DNA from: Hofstenia miamia
Taxonomy: Eukaryota; Xenacoelomorpha; Acoela
Direction: 5' to 3'
NCBI GenBank assembly: GCA_004352715.1
Contig: SCFE01000072.1
Span: forward strand, 1,420,874 to 1,469,549
DNA length: 48,676 nt
A program made the position numbers and the translations under genes. Numbering within the stretch: the first letter of the stretch is position 1; each line of letters starts with the position of its first letter. Below are positions 42,590-48,676 of the stretch, one piece after another. Below the pieces are notes generated by a model. It was not told the origin of the DNA. It made no database searches and saw only the letters and a program-made list of their open reading frames with translations.

Positions 42590-44330
42590 CCCCACATATA
42601 TTTTTTCATTGGCTCTTCAAATATTGAAAATTTGCTCAGACATAGTACAGTCTTGTTCACTACATCCACTATAGATATTTTTCCAATTGGACTTCTGTTC
42701 ACTATTATTTGACTGATGGCTTTTTCTTGTCAGGCAATTCCAATTTTTCAACATTGCCTTTTTAGGGCCAGTTCTTTGTTTACATGTTTATTGGAGATAA
42801 TGCTATTTTGAATCTATTTGCCTTTGCTACTTTGTGTTGCATCTTCCATGAAATTGCCAGTTTGATTTCCTTATCTTCCATTGTGAAAATCACTAAGAGC
42901 TAGGCTTTTGTTCAATATCATATCTCTGGCAGGTTTTCTCTTCAAATATTAAAACTTTGAAGCTCAATTTACTTCTGCTAAGGCCACCTCTATCATTTTG
43001 AGGAATTTTCACATCTTTATTACTGGCCATTCTTCCTCTGGCTTCTTTGGTAGTTTCATGTTTCCCTAAATTTTCTGAATTTGCTTTAAGTGTTCTTGTC
43101 ATTAAGTTAGACTGCATTTGATAAACAGTGTGTTTGCTTTTTCAACACCTTTGTTGTCCATTGTTAGTTCTCTTGTTTTGACTTGATTGTATAACTCAAT
43201 TGCAATGCATGGATAGACCATAATTCTGTATACTTGAGCTCAATAATCAATTTGTTAATCAAAACAAATTTGTTCTAATATTGTTGTATATGTTGGTTGT
43301 TTCTCCCAGGGAAATGCAATCTCTATTTGTTTAATAGGTGTTTGGGGATATCTTCCAGTGTTGATCTTGTGATAATTACAATGTATATTTTCTGTACTTT
43401 TGCTATTCTTAGTGTTTGATCCAACTGCTTTTCAGGATTTTTATTGCATTCTTTCTCTCTTAACACATGTATAATTGTTAAGTTGTGTTTGTCAATGTTA
43501 ACTTCTGGGATTTCCACTATTTGATCTATGTATGCCATAATGCTTTGTGTCATTGTGAGAGTGAAATCCTCATTGAATGTTACATGAACTGTGCTCCACA
43601 TATATGGCCCTTCAAGCATTTTGTTCATGTCCCTCAGATAGCTGATTATCATGTATACCATTGCTTTATTATGAGCATCTAGCAGTAATGGTATGTTTCT
43701 TCTTTCCATTTTGCCACTTTCCTTATGTGGGTTTTGTTCTCTGGTGAAAAATTTTCAAATGCATTACATCTCATTTTTTTTAGACATCTGCTTTTCTCAT
43801 TCTTTAGATCATACTCTGATGTAGTTTCTGAGAAGGCATGCAGCTGGGTCATCCTTAACAGTAATCTGCTGATGCTCAGTTCACAGTCCATTTGCTGTGA
43901 ATCTGTGCTGATGATCTCTACTGCTTCATCCTTGAGTTGGTTTGCAGTTGACTCAGTCAACACTTGACCAGTTGTGGTTCTGTGGTGTACTGTCAGCCTT
44001 GAATTGCTGTTGCACTGCTCTTAAGTTGGTGAAGTGGACCTTCAGAAGAAAGTTGGACTGCTGTTCACCAGTTCTCTGTGTGCCCTTGAATCAGCTTTGC
44101 AGATCTCTGGTGGGAGAGGCTCTGTGTTCATTTTTCACCCTGCCCTTGAATCAGTCTTGGGGACTACTTGGATGCCTTCTTCAATGGTTTGTGCATCATG
44201 TTCTTCTATTCTCCTAAATTTAATTAGTAAATTTAAGTCCTATATTTCAGAGTCATATATATATATATATATATATATTTCTTGCTGCCCTTTGAGGAAA
44301 TCCTTTTTCTCCTAGACTTCCATTTCCAAT
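42590..44330 (-). pseudogene. ORF3 of element D, N-terminal and middle part
   Basis: It begins near 44300 with QRAARNIYIYIYIYD and DLNLLIKFRR, the junction motif of all copies, here expanded by an AT repeat. IEEHDAQTIEEGIQ follows. The frame 43963-43679 is acidic; 43709-43323 holds MWSTVHVTFNEDF and IAKVQKIYIVIITRS, matching STVHTFFDDDF and VKVKGIRLIMIVRG of copy 2. 43117-42893 is weakly similar to the middle. EEPMKKYMWGA ends at the inserted LTR (42589). No known domain recognised; soluble-looking protein. Confidence 0.7.
44255..44278. repeat. (AT)12 run inside the ORF3 junction motif of D
   Basis: On the minus strand the codons ATA TAT repeat four times, turning the NIYD of element C into N(IY)4D. 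The expansion is a multiple of three, so the frame is kept. Confidence 0.85.
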
Positions 44331-45444
44331 ACCCTCTGTGATTTCTTCATCAAAGTCTTCTTTGGGCAAACTATCTAAATCACACATATCATAAACTATT
44401 TCATTGCCATTAACTCAGCTCATTTTACAATTCAGTGTTCTCATCTATCTTTTTTTCTGTGATGTATGTTCATGCTCTCTTGAGGTTTTGAAAATATAGT
44501 AATCTATTATTGTCTAACATGTACTCATTCTTCACTACTGTTTGTATTATAGTGTGAGAACCAGATCATGTGGTTTTTAGTTTCCAAACCTGGTTTGTGT
44601 CAGTGAGTTTTGTTGGTGTGAATGCATATACCCTATCTCCTACTCTATGTGCATGACAATAGATTTTTCTATTATTGTTACACTGTTGTCTTATGGCTGA
44701 CTTCTTAATGTTGTGGCAAATTGTCTCATGAATTGCTGTAATTTGGTTTCTTGGTTAGTTCACATATTCATTGTCCCTGCCAATCATTGCCTTGAAAGGG
44801 GTCATTCCCATTGTTGAAAGTACAAAAGTATTATAGAAATACTCTACCATCTCAATTACCTCTCTCTACTTGTTTCTGCCTATCATTGATGTTGCCCCTC
44901 TCATTAATTTAATTTGTGTATTTTTCAATGTTTCTACAGCTCTGTTCACCTGCAGGTGATATGCTGTTGTTCTTACACTTACTAATTCCAGTAACTTTGC
45001 CATTTCTTGGAATATTCCACTTTCAAACTGTGGTCCCTTATCCATTATTATTGTTTCCATTGGGTCAAACTTCAGCACTATCTCTGCTGTTGTCATTTTC
45101 ATTGGGATCATTCTTGTGTATTTGGTAAAATTGTCTACCATTACCAACAGATGTTGATATCCCTCTTCATCCTTGGATAGTATTTCCAAATCAATATGTA
45201 TTATCTCATTTGGTATTGTCACTATGATTTTTTCCAATGGTGCTCTTTGCATCAGGAAATGTTGATTGTGATTCAATAAACATGTAGTGTGTTTGTATAT
45301 TATTTCCTCTGTCACCTTCTTTACTGCTGCAGTTATAAATCTTGCATTAAATTGTTTCTCTGTCTGTGCTATTCCTAAGTGGCCTTTTTCATGTATTTCA
45401 CATATGGGGAGGATTGCAAATTCTTTTGTTTTGAGCCTCAACAT
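44331..45444 (-). pseudogene. Integrase of element D
   Basis: The frame 45444-44866 holds the zinc domain (IHEKGHLGIAQTEK, with HTTC in place of the CxxC pair) and the catalytic core. HIDLEILSKDEEGYQHL has the first Asp, IIMDKGPQFESGIFQ the second, and NRAVETLKN the Glu. I count exactly 35 residues between the second Asp and the Glu, so the DD35E triad is intact here. A frameshift follows near 44870; NTFVLSTMGMTPFKAMIG-like remnants lie near 44800, and a C-terminal domain runs to about 44400 before ORF3. Confidence 0.9.
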
Positions 45445-45808
45445 ATAGTAATCTGTTTTTTTTCAGTTTCCATTTATACCACTCATAATAGCTTGCTGTT
45501 AACTTTGATAGCTTTCTAATAATCTCATTGAGAATTGCATCATCTTTCTACTTCTCCATTATCTCCTGTTCAGATATCTCTTCTTTCAGTAATAATGGTA
45601 AGACCACTTGCCCCTTTTTATCCACATTTATTTCAGGCAATCCCTCATACTCTGTGTGTAGTAGGAATTGAAATTGCTTTTTCTCTCCATCTGCTTTTAC
45701 TGCATCCCTTTAGTACTTGTGTAATGACGTTCAAAAGTCTGTGTTACTATTTAATGTTCCTTTGCAGTGTTTGATCATGAATGTGAATTCATTCAAATAT
45801 TCAATCCA

Positions 45809-46100
45809 TCACATTACTATTCCAGACTTGTCTCCTGAGAATTTCTTTAGCCAGGCTAATCGACTATTCTCTGTATGTACTCTAAATTCTCTGCCAATTA
45901 AAAAGTGTCTAAATTTCTTGATATTTTTGATTAGTTCCAGCATCTTCAGGTTAGTTAATCTGTAGTTCTCTTTGCTTGCTTTTAGTTTCTGACTAAAAAA
46001 TTGTATGGGAACTTCTTTTTCATTTTTCAGTTGTCCCAGTGTTGCTCCAATTGCCATGTTGTGGCATCACAGTCTAGAATAAATTTCTCATTATAATCTG
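45809..46100 (-). pseudogene. RNase H of element D
   Basis: FILDCDATT (first Asp, near 46080), AIGATLGQL, LKMLELIKNIKKFRHFLIG with the Glu, and VHTENSRLAWLKKFSGDKSG. The third catalytic position is Glu where other copies have Asp (RTDNS). A frameshift separates the first Asp from the rest. The linker to integrase occupies 45445-45808 and is poorly conserved. Confidence 0.85.
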
Positions 46101-47074
46101 GTGTATTTAATGATGGTAATTCTTCCTTGATCTTGTCTAGTTCCTCTTGTTCTTGCCATGTCCATACAAATGTTACTGATTTCCTAATGAGTTTGGTCAT
46201 GTTACCTATTTTTCTAGTGATGTTCAGGATAAAGTTGCCAAAGTAGTTAAAAAATCCCATTATCCTCTGTATGTCCTTTTTGTTATTCTGCTTTTCTATT
46301 TTCTGGATCATCTTTCTTGAATTGTCATAATAGTTAAAGAAACTGTATTGTTGTTAATATTTTCTATTTTTCAGATCATCTCCCTCACATTGTCTTTCAT
46401 GCATATTCTCCCTTTCTCAATCACTCTTCCCAGAAATGCTATCTTTTCATTCAATATATCACACTTATTTCCATTAATACAAAGTCCTGCTTTCTCCAAT
46501 ATTGTTAGTATTCTTTCCAGTTTCTCTAAGTGTTCATGTACCATATTGCTTGTTACTATTATATCATCTATGCAAACATCAACTCCATCTTCCATTCTGT
46601 GTGTTTTGTTCTTCAATACCTTTGTGATGTATCTCTTAAAAGTTGCTAGTGCATTACACACTCCAAACATCATATATATCCATTTGTACAGTCTGTACAG
46701 TGTTATGAATGCTGTTTTTTCAATGTTGTCTTCTTTCATTTTTCACCTGCAAATACACATTGATGTGAAGTATTTGTGCCTGCTTGTTTTGTATGACATA
46801 TCTTCTATGTGCAGAAGGGTGTATGAGTCCTTTTTTTAACTGTGTTCAATTTGCAGAAATCTATACATAGGCAATACTTGTTTCCCTGTTTTAAAAACAC
46901 TATTGGTGTTGCATGAAGGCTTTCACTAGAAGGAATTATCTTGTTGTCAATCAATTCATTTAGTATGCAGTTGTATTTGTCTTTCATCTGTTCTGGTAGT
47001 CTTCTGACAGGTAGCTTTATGGATTTGTCCTTTGTTGTGATTATCTTATGTGTTTTACCTATCAGTTGACCCAT
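46027..47074 (-). pseudogene. Reverse transcriptase of element D
   Basis: N-terminal block PVRRLPEQMKDKYNCILNEL and IPSSESLHATPIVFLKQGNK, then YCLCIDFCKLNTVKK (47074-46805). After a frameshift, KTAFITLYRLYKWIYMMFGV (near 46720) and VCIDDIIVTSNM (near 46570), the YxDD box with Cys in the first position and both Asp kept. ILEKAGLCINGNKCDILNE and FLGRVIEKGRI follow, then GFFNYFGNFI and FVWTWQEQEELDKIKE (46311-46027) of the thumb-connection. This is the standard Ty3/gypsy order. Confidence 0.9.
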
Positions 47075-47910
47075 GCTTATGTCTCTGTAGTTGAATATTC
47101 ATTTGTGGTTTTCCAACATCTCCTTTAACTGTTGAATCTCCTCCTCTTCCAAGTGTTGGTAATCTTTATCCTTTATTTATGTTATTCTATACTTATCTTC
47201 TTCATTTGCTTTCATCCCTATGGCATTGTGTTGGCTCTTGGGAGTACTTGCACCTTTGATGGTGTTCATCCACTTGCCCTTGAGTTGGTCATGTGGAGTA
47301 CTTACTGCTTTCCTCTGCATGTCCTTGAATTGACATTGCACATTACTCACCCCATTGTCTTCTTCTATCACTCTCCAGATAAGTCTGATTTTAGATTTGA
47401 TGTATTTTCCATATATTTTACTGTTAGATCTCTTCACATTAACATTCCAATTCATTGTGTTGAGAATTGGTATCTTTCCCTTTCTGTTGATTACTGTTCA
47501 AACACTTGATGGCATTGACATTCTTTTTGTGTTTATTCTTTTATTCTCATACAACATTATGTCAGCTGTTATTTGTGGTTGCAAATGAATGTCCTCTTCC
47601 AATTCAAAAATAATTGTCTTTTGTTTGCCTTCTTCTTCTTCTATCTTGGTTTATTCCTCTCTTACTTTAATTGTTCCATTTCTCATTAGGAAATTATCAC
47701 CCAGTATGACCTCATAGGGTAACAAGTTGTTATGGGTATCCACCACTACTAATGATTGCTTTTGTATCAATATATTCTCCTGATACATTGATTAACTGTA
47801 TACGCCTTCACACATGAACCCCAATTTCATTGCACACTCATCAGTAATTACTGCCTTTGTAATCTCATTTATAAATTTCTTTTCTCTTCATCAGTGTCTT
47901 TCTCAAGGGC
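47075..47910 (-). pseudogene. Protease remnant and pre-RT segment of element D
   Basis: Near 47870-47690 the minus strand reads VITDECAMKLGFMCEGVY, LVVVDTHNNLLPYEVILGDN and FLMRNGTIKV, resembling the second half of a retropepsin (I.LG.NFL before the C-terminus). The catalytic DTG motif is not present, either mutated or lost at the 47917 boundary. 47455-47177 (KIYGKYIKSKIRLIWRV; KGKWMNTIKG) matches element C and links to RT. Function of the link is unknown. Confidence 0.6.
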
Positions 47911-47913
47911 TTC

Positions 47914-47916
<3 letters not shown>

Positions 47917-47948
<32 letters not shown>

Positions 47949-47951
47949 CAA
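47917..47951. repeat. (AAT)n tail of the next LINE
   Basis: Ten or so AAT units. Read on the minus strand, they follow AATAAAGTCATTG at the 3' end of the LINE, as expected for a microsatellite-type LINE tail inserted beside the gypsy protease. Confidence 0.8.
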
Positions 47952-48676
47952 TGACTTTATTTAGCTACTGAAGGCATACACAACAAAAAAAAACAAGTCA
48001 AGTTTTACAGCAGCAAGGACAGTCACAGGAGATGAGATAGGAGCAAATGGAAGAGTAGGCGAAGTTGGAGAAGGGCTCAGCAAAGAGGAAAGCCATCAAA
48101 GATTTCTTGAAGCTCAGTGATGGGGAAAAGAAATCAATCACTGTTGGAGGGTTGTGAGTCAAGTTGTAATTAGCAGTAGTACAAGCATGATTGGAAAACA
48201 AGTGAAGGGTGTGATATTTCTTTGTATGACGAATGGAGAAGGTGACAACATCATCAGAGCAAGTGCAGCAGGAATTAGAGAACTTAATGAAATCAAAAGG
48301 ATCAAGATCCAATTTGCAAGTCAGTAGTTGATTGAACAGAAGGAGATCACAGGCATGGAAGTAGAGTGACAGCAGGTGAGTGGAGAATTTCAGCAGAGCG
48401 TCTTTATAGTCCAAAGAGGAGATCCATTTGAAAGCATGTTTCTGGAAACGTTCCATGGAGTGGAACAAAGCATGAGAAGGCCACCAACAAGGAGACGCAT
48501 AGAGAAGAATGGCGCGAGGAATAGACTTGAACAAAGAGAGCTTCACAGTGGACAAGGTATTAAAAGGAACATTACAGAAAAGGGAAAATAGTGAGGAATT
48601 AGCTTTGAGGAGATGCAAAGACACAAATTTCCAGTCCAATTTAAGTTAGCAGCAATTTGAACTCCAAGATGAGTGT
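47952..48676 (-). pseudogene. 3' end of a jockey/CR1-like LINE, continuing beyond the window
   Basis: The minus frame 48639-47998 includes VKLSLFKSIPRAILLYASPC and MERFQKHAFKWISSL, the typical post-RT block of non-LTR elements (RP.LLY.S..W followed by LE.FQ...LKWI). HACDLLLFNQLLTCKLDLDP and DFIKFSN follow before the stop. In another frame just upstream, THLGVQIAANLNW (48676-48630) is the HLGV.I..NL.W motif of the thumb, so there is a frameshift near 48635. The first Met is not a true start. Clade is inference. Confidence 0.8.

Larger units (their letters stand above)
40546..47916 (-). mobile_element. Gypsy-type LTR retrotransposon D, internal region
   Basis: Minus strand, high to low: protease remnant, pre-RT segment, RT, RNase H, integrase, ORF3, polypurine tract, LTR. 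It is the most complete internal region in the window. gag and the 5' LTR are missing; the upstream end is cut at the LINE tail (47917). ORF3 is interrupted by an LTR-B at 41746-42588. It belongs to the same lineage as C and is diverged from copies 1 and 2. Frameshifts and stops occur in all segments. Confidence 0.9.

Noticed and set aside
47998-48639. Intact 213-residue membrane protein
   Set aside because: Composition is Leu/Ser/Cys-rich, but the motifs are those of a LINE C-terminus, with a stop and frameshift immediately upstream.

Overview
The window looks like nuclear DNA of an invertebrate animal. It is AT-rich, gene-poor and full of decayed retroelements, and it carries spliced exons of a Cys-loop ligand-gated ion channel on the minus strand (31809-32589). 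Cys-loop receptors with introns, gypsy-type LTR elements, an R2-superfamily LINE of the kind known from corals, and CR1/L2-like LINEs together fit an animal. The species cannot be named from this sequence. Nothing suggests a bacterium, a plasmid or an intact virus.

Layout. 1-3438: AT-rich DNA with no recognised gene. 3439-9950: an LTR (family B, + strand), a decayed LINE with a restriction-enzyme-like endonuclease tail, a minus-strand gypsy element (C) split by a solo LTR with a clean 4-bp target duplication, and a second LINE tail. 9951-14194: 5'-truncated + strand gypsy copy 1, from RNase H to its 3' LTR. 14195-17621: a + strand gypsy RT fragment invaded by minus-strand element E (3' LTR plus ORF3). 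17622-24743: an LTR-B with primer-binding site, a 1,000-N gap, then gypsy copy 2 with the longest ORF3. 24744-30170: pieces of a minus-strand CR1/L2-like LINE (RT, endonuclease, a 2A-like motif) split by a minus-strand LTR element F (LTR, PBS, coiled-coil gag). 30171-33836: the channel exons and intron-like DNA. 33837-40545: stacked LTRs and gag fragments. 40546-47916: a long minus-strand gypsy element D (ORF3, integrase, RNase H, RT, protease remnant). 47917-48676: the 3' end of another minus-strand LINE.

The most interesting signal is a third coding region, ORF3, downstream of integrase. It appears in five element copies (C, D, E, copy 1, copy 2) from clearly diverged subfamilies. It reaches about 2.7 kb and runs to the polypurine tract. 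Several motif blocks keep their order across copies. I see no signal peptide or membrane segment, so it does not look like an envelope gene, and I do not recognise its family. All copies here are broken by stops, frameshifts, deletions or insertions, so they are fossils of a system that must be studied in better-preserved copies elsewhere.

Three N gaps or single Ns coincide with duplicated flanks or abrupt junctions. Parts of the nested structure are therefore assembly products, flagged where relevant.
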